Assembly (NCBI RefSeq): GCF_003628505.1
Contig: NZ_RBZP01000024.1
Span: forward strand, 1 to 52,832
Length of the DNA: 52,832 nucleotides
Direction: 5' to 3'
From: Oceanobacillus halophilus
GTDB taxonomy: Bacteria; Bacillota; Bacilli; Bacillales; Amphibacillaceae
In this document: one piece after another, positions 17,223 through 26,707 of the stretch
Layout: each line of letters begins with the position of its first letter
How positions within the stretch are numbered: the stretch's first letter is position 1
Translations under genes and position numbers: made by a program
Notes under the pieces: generated by a model
The model's input: only the letters and a program-made list of their open reading frames with translations
Told to the model about the DNA's origin: nothing
Database searches by the model: none

Positions 17223-18674
17223 TCAGCGTTTTTGGGTAGATATTCCGTATTTTATGCATTTTCTACTTATTGTACTTTGGCTAGATTGTAATATTTCCGC
17301 AACTTTACTAGTTGAATTTATTTTTTCCATATAATGACGAAGTATTTTTTCTTCAAATATATTCATCATTTCGTTTAAGCTCATATTATTTCTAGTATTT
17401 AATTGCGACTGTATGTCTAATGATTCTATTAAAGAAATATAATCTTCATCATAATTCTTATTGAATATAAACTTTAAATTAGCATCTATAACTGAATCTT
17501 CAGTTACGACTGCTAAGCGTTCTACTGTATTTTCTAATTCCCTTACGTTCCCTGGCCAGCTATAAGACAAGATTGATTCTAACATTTTTGGAGACAAAAC
17601 TTTATTAAAATTATATTTTTTATTTATCTTTTCAAGAAAATTCATTGTTAAATTTAAAATATCTTCTTTTCTTTCTCTTAGTGGAGGTATATGTATTGGT
17701 ACTACAGATAACCTATAAAAAAGATCTTCTCTAAATTCTTTTCTTTTGACCATTTCTTCAAGATCTTGATTTGTTGCTGCAATAATACGTATGTCCACAT
17801 GCTTTAATCTTCTACCACCTACACTTAAAAATGACTTATTTTGTATTACTTGAAGAAGTTTAGTTTGCAGTTCAATAGAAAGTTCACTAATTTCATCTAA
17901 GAATATTGTGCCATCGTGGGCAGACTCCAATAAGCCTTTCTGACCTGCAGAAGATGCACCAGTAAATGCACCAGCTTCATAGCCAAATAATTCCGACTCA
18001 AAAAGAGAGGGGGGTATTGCTGAACAATTCACTTCGATAAAGGGGGCGTTATTTCTTGTACTTTTATTATGGATTAATTTTGCCATATTTGTTTTTCCTA
18101 CCCCAGACTCTCCTAATAAAAGAATAGTTGAATCCACTTTAGCGACACGATCTACTAGATTTAAAATATTAATCATTTTTTCACTTTTTACGACAAAACC
18201 TTGCCAAGAAGCATCCTTTTCCTTCCTTAGATTTTCTAATTGCAAATTATATTTTTCTATAATTTCCTCCATTTCTTTAATTTTCCTACGTAACATAAAT
18301 AACTCAGTTATATCACGGGAATTTGAAATTATTCGAACCAAATTACCTTGCTCATTAAATACAGGAACCGAAGTTACATGAAGCCATCTATTATCATGAG
18401 TGGACTGAATTAGATTAACTGGTGTACGTTTTTCTATTACCTTTAGAGTTGCTGATGGGTTAAAAAGGTTATTTTTTAGCATCTCTGAAACATTTTTTCC
18501 TATCAATTGAGTTTCTTTAATACCGTAATGCTTTTCTGCAATAGGATTGACCATCAAACAAATTCCATTAGCATCCGTTACGAATATTTCGTCTGAATTT
18601 AACTGAAATATCATTTTTAGTTCTCTAACTTCTTTTTCCAGTTTGGTAATTTCTCTTTTTAAGATTTCAGTCAT
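17223..18674 (-). CDS. PAS-domain sigma-54-dependent transcriptional activator
   Basis: The 483-residue protein has a PAS sensor (about 18-125), a short coiled coil, the AAA+ activator domain (Walker A GESGVGKT near 186, GAFTGA sigma-54 contact loop near 240, IFLDEI near 262, the second-region R-finger stretch LFYRLSVVPIHIPPLRER) and a C-terminal helix-turn-helix (TSKVAEILQSSQSTISRKCIKYGI). There is no receiver domain, so the signal, probably the imported substrate or a product, is sensed directly by the PAS domain. It should activate the adjacent -24/-12 promoter. GGAGAG precedes the ATG. A perfect AATCTTA...TAAGATT inverted repeat at 18706-18722 in its own upstream region may be a second binding site. 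Confidence 0.9.
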   Translation of the reverse strand: MTEILKREITKLEKEVRELKMIFQLNSDEIFVTDANGICLMVNPIAEKHYGIKETQLIGKNVSEMLKNNLFNPSATLKVIEKRTPVNLIQSTHDNRWLHVTSVPVFNEQGNLVRIISNSRDITELFMLRRKIKEMEEIIEKYNLQLENLRKEKDASWQGFVVKSEKMINILNLVDRVAKVDSTILLLGESGVGKTNMAKLIHNKSTRNNAPFIEVNCSAIPPSLFESELFGYEAGAFTGASSAGQKGLLESAHDGTIFLDEISELSIELQTKLLQVIQNKSFLSVGGRRLKHVDIRIIAATNQDLEEMVKRKEFREDLFYRLSVVPIHIPPLRERKEDILNLTMNFLEKINKKYNFNKVLSPKMLESILSYSWPGNVRELENTVERLAVVTEDSVIDANLKFIFNKNYDEDYISLIESLDIQSQLNTRNNMSLNEMMNIFEEKILRHYMEKINSTSKVAEILQSSQSTISRKCIKYGISTQKR

Positions 18675-18805
18675 TTCAATCTCTCCTATATTAAATCTTA
18701 TTATTAATCTTATATTAAGATTGTTATACTAAAATTAAGTCTCAGTGACACCCCGAAATCTGTCGAATAAAATGAATCCAATTACATCCCACTTAATTCA
18801 AGTCT

Positions 18806-19080
18806 TTAACAATTACGGTTTCCCATGATTATTGGCAAATAGTAGGATTCATGTAATGAACAAAGGTATCTAATACACCTGTCAAAGAACCGAAGTGACA
18901 AGCTTCGCGGTCCATTGTTACAAATTTGGCTAATTGAAATGATGAAGCTGCCCCTCCGGTATAATTTGGAGTTTCTGCAGTAATACAATCACCCCTTCCC
19001 AAATTAATCAAACCGCTTAATTTTAGTGGACAGTTAAACTGTTCCTCTATTTCTTCTGATTTAGATTTTGATTTGAACCA
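18806..19080 (-). pseudogene. Unidentified coding relic upstream of the sigma-54 regulator
   Basis: An open stretch reads KLSGLINLGRGDCITAETPNYTG and continues to FVHYMNPTICQ, then shifts frame to PIIMGNRNC and stops. It has protein-like composition but no start codon with a ribosome binding site (the best is a TTG at 19011). The INxGDC...Y(T)GGA pattern loosely recalls the small GerPA/GerPF-type spore germination proteins, but the match is too short to trust. It could equally be the tail of some other lost gene. Confidence 0.25.
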
Positions 19081-19141
19081 TATTTATGCTCTCTTTTTGC
19101 TCCAAATAGAAAGGAATAAGAGAAAATGTGTTAGCTTGGCT

Positions 19142-19774
19142 CTATCTTATTCTTCCCCTCCTAGACATATTAGACCCACTCCCACCAAACTTTTCACGAC
19201 TAGTACGATTTCCATCGCTGTTTGGCGAATAATTATAAGCATATAAATCTGAGTTATAAAAATCTAATTTTCGAAGTTGTTCCGGGCTTTGTTCTACCAT
19301 TCTATGTTTCGATAAAACCCGATTGTTTTTTCTCTTAACGCTTTTTTGCATTTTTACATTCTCTATCTTTGGTAAGAAAGTTGATTCGTAATATTCGGCA
19401 GTTAACCAATTAACTACATTAGCCTTTAGCTGAAATTGAGTAGATTTATAGCAGATAGAGTAGGAATTGCGTTGTTTTCTTATCTGTTTGATAGAGTATA
19501 TTCTTTCAATTATTAGATCAAATTTATCTCCATTAAATTTAATGTAGGTAATATCTCTTTTCATACTACTTTTCTTATCAATTACTTGTTTTGAAATAGA
19601 AAGAACGATTTCTAATTTTTGCCGTGAACTACCTACGTTAAGGGATAAGATATATCTATCACCTTCCACTTTCAGTTGGCTCTTAGATACATTTTGAATT
19701 AATATGCGGTGTTTAAAAGCTCCTTGCTCCGTTACTTTTATATTCACCTTTACATTTAATTTATTAGGTTCCAT
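19142..19774 (-). CDS. Hypothetical basic protein
   Basis: The 210-residue product is not recognised. Its first 120 residues have the alternating pattern of a beta-rich domain (KLNVKVNIKVTEQGAFKH..., YILSLNVGSSRQKLEIVLSI). The C-terminal third is very basic and ends in a Gly/Ser/Arg-rich tail (GGSGSNMSRRGRIR). It has a good start (AAGGAAG eight bases before ATG). No transmembrane segment or signal peptide is evident. It stands alone between the catabolic cassette and the Mrr-like gene; a nucleic-acid-binding role would be a guess from charge only. Confidence 0.6.
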   Translation of the reverse strand: MEPNKLNVKVNIKVTEQGAFKHRILIQNVSKSQLKVEGDRYILSLNVGSSRQKLEIVLSISKQVIDKKSSMKRDITYIKFNGDKFDLIIERIYSIKQIRKQRNSYSICYKSTQFQLKANVVNWLTAEYYESTFLPKIENVKMQKSVKRKNNRVLSKHRMVEQSPEQLRKLDFYNSDLYAYNYSPNSDGNRTSREKFGGSGSNMSRRGRIR

Positions 19775-20121
19775 CGTATCAACTTCCTTTTAGGAGATAT
19801 GATGCTTGTTAATAATTATTATACCAATGAAAGGAATGTAATTGTTTAGAAAATTTTAATTTGGCGCAAAAACCAGAATGATAAAGTAGTCTTCTGCTTT
19901 CCCCTTAAAATATATAGTAGATATCTAATGTGATTTCGGTGCTGAAAATGGGGGCATTGACCCTTTTCTTTGATTATTTTTAATTATTTTTTGTTCGATG
20001 GATAGCGTGGGATGAGCGGGGAGAAAATTATTTACCAGAAAAAAATTAGGTGTGAAGTGTTTACTTAACTGGTATAAAGGTATCTTTAGATGTACAGATT
20101 GGTATTAGGAGGTGTAAAAAT
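19775..20121. other. Intergenic region with a half copy of the palindromic repeat
   Basis: Contains the divergent upstream regions of the hypothetical gene and the Mrr-like gene, and at 19947-19967 a right-arm-only repeat relic. No gene seen. Confidence 0.45.
19947..19967 (+). repeat. Palindromic repeat, right-half relic (copy 4)
   Basis: ATGGGGGCATTGACCCTTTTC matches only the right arm and T-run of the repeat. Same orientation as the full copies. Confidence 0.5.
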
Positions 20122-20721
20122 ATGGAAATATTAGTTTTATTGCTACTTTTAATCATCTGTGGCCTAATATGGTACATAAAGAAACGAAATGAACAAGAAA
20201 CAGCATTAATTGCTAGAAAAATTGAGACTAGTGTAGAATTAAAGAGAACCATGGCAATGGGATTGTCTTATAGATTTAATTTTCCTAAGGTCAAAAATGA
20301 GAAACAAGAAAATGTATATGAAAATTCAACTGACCTTTTTCTCAAACAAATGCCTTTTGATTTCGAAGAATTTGTTGCAGAAATAATAAAGAGCAAATAT
20401 GGAGGAAGTATTATTACCACTTCGAAGTCAGGCGACTTTGGAGTTGATTTTGAACAGGAAACAGAAGATGGACTTTATTTAGGTCAAGCAAAGGCAAAAA
20501 AGCATGATTTAGACTTTAGCCCTATTGCTTTAATTCATTCAAACATGGTTAAACAAGGCGCCAAAGGTGGTTATGTCATTACTACCGCAGACTTTACTCC
20601 AGCAGCCAAGAAATATGCAGAAGGCCTAAATATCGAACTTATTAACGGGATACAACTCGTTACGTATTGGCTTGAATCTATGGACTCAAAAGTCTATGAA
20701 CCTGCTGAGGTGTTTGCGTGA
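20122..20721 (+). CDS. Membrane-anchored Mrr-type restriction endonuclease-like protein
   Basis: The 199-residue protein begins with one transmembrane helix (ILVLLLLLIICGLIWYI) followed by KKR, so the body faces the cytoplasm. Residues about 75-195 form an Mrr_cat/PD-(D/E)XK domain: PFDFEEFVAEIIKSKYGG, then the catalytic D in SGDFGVDFEQE, LGQAKAKK (the QxK motif), and GGYVITTADFTPAAKKYAEG. Mrr-type nucleases cut modified or damaged DNA. A perfect AGGAGGTG lies before the ATG. It is monocistronic. Membrane-tethered Mrr-like proteins may act on incoming DNA at the envelope, but that is inference. Confidence 0.8.
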   Translation: MEILVLLLLLIICGLIWYIKKRNEQETALIARKIETSVELKRTMAMGLSYRFNFPKVKNEKQENVYENSTDLFLKQMPFDFEEFVAEIIKSKYGGSIITTSKSGDFGVDFEQETEDGLYLGQAKAKKHDLDFSPIALIHSNMVKQGAKGGYVITTADFTPAAKKYAEGLNIELINGIQLVTYWLESMDSKVYEPAEVFA

Positions 20722-20736
20722 TAATTTAAAGACAAT

Positions 20737-20764
20737 GTCAGTCTCCCCGGTTAAGGAGACTGAC
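20737..20764 (+). repeat. Hairpin after the Mrr-like gene, possible decayed palindromic repeat
   Basis: GTCAGTCTCC and GGAGACTGAC form a perfect 10-bp stem with an 8-base loop, just behind the stop codon. There is no T-run. The arms resemble the GTCAGTC...GACTGAC arms of the dispersed repeat without its centre. Confidence 0.45.
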
Positions 20765-20918
20765 TGATAAGGTTAACGGACTAATAAAACGATAAACTTC
20801 TTCCATCTATCTTTTCCATCCATTAGAATATCGCCAAGTACCAGTACAGCTTCTCAATACAGAATGGAAAAAAGATTCCTTTCCGTCTCATACAATGGGT
20901 TAATAGAAGAGGTGCATA

Positions 20919-22205
20919 TCAATAAACCCACCACCCAACCCCATCCCTACCCTCATCAATCCCTAAATCATTCACTCCATCCCTCTCCCCATCCACTCGG
21001 CCAGTAAACAACATTCCCTGTACTTCCACTTGCCCTTCCAAATACTCCCCATTCTTATCCTTCACAAGCTTCATATAATCCACCAATTCACGCAATCCAG
21101 TAATCGCATATTCCACCCTTGTTGTATGTTTCACTTCACCGATTACTACTTTATGCAATGCACCGGTCATCTTGTCGTAGACTTCTACTAAGATATCCGG
21201 TCTTCCGCTCCAATACGTCTTCGTATCAAAACTTTGGTGAAACAACCCTTTGGCTATCCTATCCGCTTCTGCCATTGCATTTAATTGACGGGTAATAAAT
21301 GGGTGCTCTTTCTCTCTCACTTCATCCGTGGAAATGTTAAATTTAATTTGGTTGGAACCTGTAGAATCATGATAAACCTGATATAAATACTTCTCATCAT
21401 TCCACCTTGCAACCAGATTATTTCTTCCATCCATTAATTGAAACTCGGCATTCTGAGCATTTTCTTCTATTATTTTCACTACCCAATATAACTCAAATAG
21501 CACATCCTCCTTTGGATAAACAAATGTCTCTCTTAGTAACGTGTATACTTCCTGTTCATCGATTTCTCCGGATAGAAGTTTTCGATATTGTTGGAGGATA
21601 GACGCGGCTGTGCGATATAATGGGTTTCGATGTTTCAACGTATCCAATATCATTCGGTCCGTGACGCGGCCTTTTTCTGTTCGTACCCGTGACAAGTAAA
21701 TATTTTTATGAAGCATATTGCTAACAATACTTTTTAGTCGGCTCCACTCCTTAAACCAGGTATATTTTTCGAGATGCGTACTATCTATTTCTTCAAATAA
21801 TATAGCATATAAGGTTTGTATTACTTCTAGCAGCACAAGGTTTTCTTTGATTGCATATTCCCGGTTTCGTTCATTGACAGAAAAAATCGTTTTATCCCTT
21901 GCACTCATTCGATGCCGGTCGTTCATTGTCTTATTCCAATTAATCTGTCCTTTAATTTGTCCATGGTAGGTTTCCTGTTTAACTGTGGTAGAGGTCTTAA
22001 AACGTCTGATTAATCTCGGCAATTCGCGAACAAACTGCTTCACTTCTTCCTTTAATAGAAAGTGAATTTTCAACAGTTGCTCCATTTGAGATATGGGAAG
22101 ATCGGTCTTTTTTAGAAAAGAATTAATACCTAGCTTGCCAGATTTTAGATAAATGACTAAAAAATCACTGATTTCTTCTAATAATTCTTCTTCACTTCTT
22201 TTCAT
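20919..22205 (-). CDS. McrC-like PD-(D/E)XK nuclease partner of the second McrB-like protein
   Basis: The 428-residue protein is helical for 270 residues and then shows a nuclease core: SGRPDILVEVYDK, then KVVIGEVKHTTRVEYAITGLRELVDYMKLV. The spaced D and E-x-K fit a PD-(D/E)XK active site near residues 330-355. It starts 3 bases after the McrB-like gene, whose last codons supply its AAAGGGG ribosome binding site. By position and fold it takes the place of McrC, although it does not share the mcrC sequence seen at 725-1771. The C-terminal tail is Gly/Asp-rich (VDGERDGVNDLGIDEGRDG). No damage is visible. Confidence 0.65.
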   Translation of the reverse strand: MKRSEEELLEEISDFLVIYLKSGKLGINSFLKKTDLPISQMEQLLKIHFLLKEEVKQFVRELPRLIRRFKTSTTVKQETYHGQIKGQINWNKTMNDRHRMSARDKTIFSVNERNREYAIKENLVLLEVIQTLYAILFEEIDSTHLEKYTWFKEWSRLKSIVSNMLHKNIYLSRVRTEKGRVTDRMILDTLKHRNPLYRTAASILQQYRKLLSGEIDEQEVYTLLRETFVYPKEDVLFELYWVVKIIEENAQNAEFQLMDGRNNLVARWNDEKYLYQVYHDSTGSNQIKFNISTDEVREKEHPFITRQLNAMAEADRIAKGLFHQSFDTKTYWSGRPDILVEVYDKMTGALHKVVIGEVKHTTRVEYAITGLRELVDYMKLVKDKNGEYLEGQVEVQGMLFTGRVDGERDGVNDLGIDEGRDGVGWWVY

Positions 22206-22208
22206 AAG

Positions 22209-25200
22209 CTACCCCTTTAAATGAAAGAAATCTTGAGCAAATACTAGTAATCGTTCCTTTTCGACGACTGGAGATTGACTAACCCTCTCAATAAATTCAA
22301 GGATTTCGTTATCCATTAATCCTTCAAATTGCGGGAGTACATATAAGATAATTGCGGATGTAAAATCTGCGTCAACTGCTGTATATTTTGCTAGATCCTC
22401 TACAATGGCTGGACCAATTGGACGGTATTGATTAATTTGTCTCCAAATAAAAGCCAGTTCCTCCGCAAACGCATAATCTTCTATCTTCCATTTTTCGAGA
22501 AATTCTTGTATCAGCGTCTCATCAATTTTTCTCGGCACACCAACTGGTATAAAAGCAAACCTTCTCATAAAGGCATAACTCATTTCATAAAGCGAAGCCT
22601 TATCCAGTGTGTTCATCGTACCAATCAGCCGCCAGTCATTGGGGATGATATACTCATAATCATTCGGTATCACTTTTTCCTCAGCAACTTGTGGGCGTAG
22701 TAAAAGGGATTGTCCACTTTCTGATTGAAAATTCAAGGTAATGGCATCTCCTGTTAACGCAGAGAACAAAGAACCAAATGCTTTGTCAATATCAGCCCGG
22801 TTCATTTCATCGATAATCAGCCATTTATTAATCGGTCTATTCGTATGGGCATCCTTAAAACAATCCAGGAAAAGACCAGGATTAAAAGATAAAGTTCCAT
22901 CACTTTTCGGTCGGTATCCACCAATTGTTTCATATGTCGACCAATCTGATGTGGCCGTAGCCATTTTAAATTCGGCATCCAAAGACTGACAAATTTCTTT
23001 TGCCAACTTCGACTTTCCTGTTCCAGGTGGTCCCGTAAGAATAATGTGTTTTCCATTTACTAGGGCTGTCTTTACTTGTCTAAGCAGGGAATTTTTTTCT
23101 TCAAAATATAAACTTTCGATATCGATTTCCTGATTAAAATCAATGGTTGGTATATCAACCTCATTTTCTGTCGCGACTGGCTGTTCCAGAGACAGGATTG
23201 TTTCAAACTCTATCTTCGTTAATTCAAACAAACTGCCTTGCGCACCATTCTTGATGGGAGAACTGTCCTGCAGTTCCTCTACTTCAGCAATAACTTCCCA
23301 GCTGATTGGTGTAATATCTTCCACGTACCGGAAAGAAACACCTTCTGCTAATTCCGCAAATCCCTCTTCTTCCACTAGGTGCATCCCTTCTACTACTTCT
23401 CCTTGAGCCACGATTTCCTTTCTTGGGGTGGATTCATAGAATAGGATCTTATCACCTGGGTTGGCATTCTCAAATGCTCCAAATATTCTCCGCTTATTCC
23501 CTTTTTCATTATAAGCTGTATAATTCACCGCTCCCCCGTCTTTTATTTCATCTACACTCCAGATGGATGGGTTGGCGGTTAGCCAGAAGTAATTTGTATC
23601 GTCTTCCTCTGTTGGTATGTAAGTTCTTGGTTCCGTAAATATTTTATTTCTTTTATCCGGATCAAAAACTGCTTCTTCTAATTCTTCTATATTGAATTTT
23701 CTATAGGGGGATCTAGTATACCCTTGGAATCTTTGATTAATAAATTCCAACGTATCTTCAAAAACATCTTGTAAATGTTTACTAGATTGAAACTCCTTAA
23801 ACGGAATCTGCACAAGAGCAACAGGCAACTCCCCCTCTTTAGTCGTAAATAGTTGTCTATCATAAGAAGTATTTTTTATCTTATCCTCTAGTAATGATAT
23901 CTGGACTTGCGATTCACCTCTAGCACTTCCACGGAACCCCAATATTAACCAATTGCAGAAATCAATATGAAATCTCTTTCCAGCTGGAAAGGTAACTGCA
24001 ACCCTTGGATCTCCCGCTTCCGTAATACCAAGTTTTATTAATGTCTGGTGAATATAATCAAATGCCCATTTCGCCTCTTCCGCTGTATCGAAAATCCCAG
24101 AGAATGTGTCTGACAACGCGTTAATTGGACTATTTTCAAAACCCGTTTGATTATCCTTGATAAATTGCGGCAATACTTCAGTCATTTTGTCTTTCAGCTT
24201 CTGGTAAGTGAATTGCTTTGGATTTTGCAAGGAATCAATATTTTCTTCTCCTCTCTTGGGATGCTCCGTACCATAAACCAAACCATACTTCACATTATTC
24301 TCATCAACTAATAGAAATAACTGAGCGGCTTCCTTATGCGACTCCTTATCAGCAGGATATACTGCAAGCCAACTTTCAGAATTACCAAAGTTCTGATTCC
24401 AATCAAAGCCGTTTAATACACGTCCTTCTTGTAAATGGAGGTCAGTTATAGCCTCTAAATCTCGTATAGCCTGATGAATCGTGCCGAGCTGATGTTTTAC
24501 TTTATCTTTTATGTAATCATAATATATCGAGAAAAATATCCTGAAATTGTTCCAGGACCGTAAGACATTTTTTTCATTTTCTTGTTTAACTTCCTCTTTA
24601 ATGTTTTCAATATCTTTTAGCTCTAAGTCATTTCCCTGTACAATCTGCTTTAAGATGTAATATCGTATTTTGTTTACTTTTTCAGAATTCCGATATGCTT
24701 CCTTTCTCTTTTCTAAATGCTCTTGGTCCAGTTGTTTAATTGCATCTAAGAAAACCTGATCATTTTCCTGGAATGTAGCTAATTCCTTTGCAACGGAACA
24801 GATATAATCCACCGCAGCTTCTACCTTTGGTTGATCGTATCGAGTTAAACAAAAGAAAAAGTCCTGAACGTCTAACATGTTTACGGTATGACCTTGTTGA
24901 TTGAGGTACTTAGATACAGTTAGACAGATATCATAATAATCCTGATAATTTTTACTCACAGAACCCAATTTCGTCTGAATCCCTAAGATTTTCTTTATAT
25001 CCTTATATACTTCTTCCTTATAAAGAGGAAATGTTTTATAATCATAAGCTGCAAGAAGGTACCCGAATAGAGGTGCTCCTAACTTAATGTTCGCATTACT
25101 TTGCTTTGCATGGTTTCGAAATGTCTCTATTTTATCTTGTATGGAGCTATCATTATCCTTATATAATTCATTTAATAAACTAGCTACCTCTTCTGGTTGA

Positions 25201-25469
25201 GCATTCGTGTAGTCTAGTAAATCACTAGTATTACTCCAATGTACAAAACTTCCCTCTTGCGGATTACTATCCCTGATTTTTTGGATAATCTCAACTATCT
25301 TTTCTGTCTTTATTTCTAAGTGTTGTAGATAATGATTTAGTTCTGATAAAATTTCCATTTTATATGCTTCATCATATGTATTGGTTTTCTTAAATTCTTG
25401 ATAACGGAGAAATGCCATGTCTAGGTAGTGATCTTTAAATACAAGTTTTTCTATATATTCTTGGTTCAT
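22209..25469 (-). CDS. McrB-like AAA+ protein with MrcB_N-like and EVE domains
   Basis: The product is 1086 residues from ATG 25469, with GAGGTG six bases upstream. The N-terminal 350 residues are helical and unrecognised. Residues about 360-470 (SWLAVYPADKES ... KYGLVYG) resemble the DUF3578/MrcB_N domain. An EVE domain follows at about 625-735 (YFWLTANPSIWSVDEIKDG ... GDKILFYES). The AAA+ motor comes last: GPPGTGKSK near 813, then WLIIDEMNRADIDKAFGSLF near 885 with the McrB-type NRAD signature, and FMRRFAF near 970. It probably recognises modified bases and drives the nuclease encoded next. A broken duplicate of this gene's 5' end lies at 30576-30690, beside dptH. Confidence 0.8.
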   Translation of the reverse strand: MNQEYIEKLVFKDHYLDMAFLRYQEFKKTNTYDEAYKMEILSELNHYLQHLEIKTEKIVEIIQKIRDSNPQEGSFVHWSNTSDLLDYTNAQPEEVASLLNELYKDNDSSIQDKIETFRNHAKQSNANIKLGAPLFGYLLAAYDYKTFPLYKEEVYKDIKKILGIQTKLGSVSKNYQDYYDICLTVSKYLNQQGHTVNMLDVQDFFFCLTRYDQPKVEAAVDYICSVAKELATFQENDQVFLDAIKQLDQEHLEKRKEAYRNSEKVNKIRYYILKQIVQGNDLELKDIENIKEEVKQENEKNVLRSWNNFRIFFSIYYDYIKDKVKHQLGTIHQAIRDLEAITDLHLQEGRVLNGFDWNQNFGNSESWLAVYPADKESHKEAAQLFLLVDENNVKYGLVYGTEHPKRGEENIDSLQNPKQFTYQKLKDKMTEVLPQFIKDNQTGFENSPINALSDTFSGIFDTAEEAKWAFDYIHQTLIKLGITEAGDPRVAVTFPAGKRFHIDFCNWLILGFRGSARGESQVQISLLEDKIKNTSYDRQLFTTKEGELPVALVQIPFKEFQSSKHLQDVFEDTLEFINQRFQGYTRSPYRKFNIEELEEAVFDPDKRNKIFTEPRTYIPTEEDDTNYFWLTANPSIWSVDEIKDGGAVNYTAYNEKGNKRRIFGAFENANPGDKILFYESTPRKEIVAQGEVVEGMHLVEEEGFAELAEGVSFRYVEDITPISWEVIAEVEELQDSSPIKNGAQGSLFELTKIEFETILSLEQPVATENEVDIPTIDFNQEIDIESLYFEEKNSLLRQVKTALVNGKHIILTGPPGTGKSKLAKEICQSLDAEFKMATATSDWSTYETIGGYRPKSDGTLSFNPGLFLDCFKDAHTNRPINKWLIIDEMNRADIDKAFGSLFSALTGDAITLNFQSESGQSLLLRPQVAEEKVIPNDYEYIIPNDWRLIGTMNTLDKASLYEMSYAFMRRFAFIPVGVPRKIDETLIQEFLEKWKIEDYAFAEELAFIWRQINQYRPIGPAIVEDLAKYTAVDADFTSAIILYVLPQFEGLMDNEILEFIERVSQSPVVEKERLLVFAQDFFHLKG

Positions 25470-25566
25470 TTTTTTCACCTCGCTGTATTTAATGTGAACT
25501 TATTCGCGTGAAATAAACATTCTCTCCATACTGGAATGATATACAGTCTTATGCTCATGCAAAAAA

Positions 25567-25592
25567 AGCCAATCTCATTCAAAAGACTGGCT
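25567..25592 (-). terminator. Terminator behind the SDR gene
   Basis: AGCCAGTCTTTTGAATGAGATTGGCT on the minus strand forms a stem, followed by seven T (plus-strand A-run 25561-25567). It separates the SDR gene from the McrBC-like pair. Confidence 0.75.
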
Positions 25593-25612
25593 CTTTTTCT
25601 ATAATTTACTTC

Positions 25613-26371
25613 TTATTTCACTATCCAACCACCATCAACAGGTACAATCGCTCCATGCATAAACGAAGAATCTTCACTAGCCAAGAATAATGCAACATTA
25701 GCGATTTCCTCTGCTTGACCATATCTGCCTGCCGGAACAGAATTTACCGCTTCCATCACGTCAGCCGAACCTTCTTCAAAGATTTGTTTCGTCATACCTG
25801 TTTCAACCGCTCCAGGTGCAATAGCATTTGCTTTTATCCCTTTTGGACCATAATCAAATGAAAGTTGTTTTGTATACCCAGCAATACCATGTTTAGCTGC
25901 AGTATACGCTGCACCACCGCCTCCTGCTACAAATGCAGCAATAGAAGCAATATTTATAACGGTACCTTGTCCCTTTTCAATCATTTGGGGAAGTACAGCA
26001 TTCGTCACGTAGTAAACACCTTTCAGATTGATGTTAATAATTTTATCCCAAAGATCTTCGGGTGTTTCTAGTGTGGGAGCATATCCATCTAGAATTCCAG
26101 CTGTATTACTTAAAATATCAATTTTTCCATACTGTTGTAATCCTTTGTTAACTGCCGCTTCTACACTGGATTTATTGGACACATCTATCTCTACTTCAAG
26201 TGCATCTCCGCCTGCCGATTTAATTTGTTCTACAACTTTTTTTACTCCTTCAACATTTATATCAGCAGCTATTACTTTTGCACCTTCTTTTGCAAAAAGT
26301 CTAGCTTGCGCTTCCCCCATTCCAGAACCCGCACCTGTTATAAACGCAACTTTGTTATGTAATTTCGCCAT
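25613..26371 (-). CDS. SDR-family NAD(P)-dependent oxidoreductase
   Basis: The 252-residue classical short-chain dehydrogenase has the dinucleotide loop ITGAGSGMGEAQA near residue 11, NTAG near 88, a catalytic Ser in NIASIAAFVAGG and Y-x3-K in AAYTAAKHG. The C-terminus ends with the usual GAIVPVDGGW. The acidic residue after beta-2 (ADINVEG) suggests NAD preference. The alcohol substrate cannot be told. AAAGGAG precedes the ATG and a terminator follows. An alcohol dehydrogenase relic lies upstream, so the gene may be what remains of a metabolic cluster. Confidence 0.85.
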   Translation of the reverse strand: MAKLHNKVAFITGAGSGMGEAQARLFAKEGAKVIAADINVEGVKKVVEQIKSAGGDALEVEIDVSNKSSVEAAVNKGLQQYGKIDILSNTAGILDGYAPTLETPEDLWDKIININLKGVYYVTNAVLPQMIEKGQGTVINIASIAAFVAGGGGAAYTAAKHGIAGYTKQLSFDYGPKGIKANAIAPGAVETGMTKQIFEEGSADVMEAVNSVPAGRYGQAEEIANVALFLASEDSSFMHGAIVPVDGGWIVK

Positions 26372-26535
26372 TTTTATTCTCCTTTGTTCATTTATTTAAA
26401 ACGCTTACATTACCAATTTTAACAGTTATTTCTAGATATGTTAAACTTTTGAGTTATTGGATTTAATAGAGTATTTAGTAAATCATAGTTAACTGGAAGC
26501 GTTAGGCTAGAGGATCAGTCTCCAGACGCCTTTCC

Positions 26536-26640
26536 TCAAGAGTCATATTCACTAATAATATAAAAATACTTTTTATCTACAACAGCATATTCTGCAAATC
26601 CACCATCACAGATAATCCAAAGAACCCAGAAATTGAAGAG
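26536..26640 (-). pseudogene. Zinc-type alcohol dehydrogenase (MDR), short relic
   Basis: The minus strand reads CDGGFAEYAVVDKKYFYIISEYDS and a stop. GGFAEY(A/V)VV...K..Y.I is the segment just before the NAD domain of medium-chain alcohol dehydrogenases. Only about 35 codons remain. It lies next to an SDR gene that may once have shared its operon. Confidence 0.55.
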
Positions 26641-26688
26641 TATCCTCTCTCCCCAACTTAATCTACGAACACATAGCACGGAAAAGGT

Positions 26689-26707
26689 GGTCAGTCCCCT
26701 ACTTCTC
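26689..26707 (+). repeat. Palindromic repeat, left half (copy 5, split by the IS4 relic)
   Basis: GGTCAGTCCCCTACTTCTC is identical to the left arm of copy 9. Its right arm appears on the other side of the IS4 fragment at 27316. Confidence 0.7.

Noticed and set aside
18829..19011. Intact 60-residue gene
   Set aside because: It starts at a TTG without ribosome binding site and the frame appears to continue into another after position 18829; listed as a relic.
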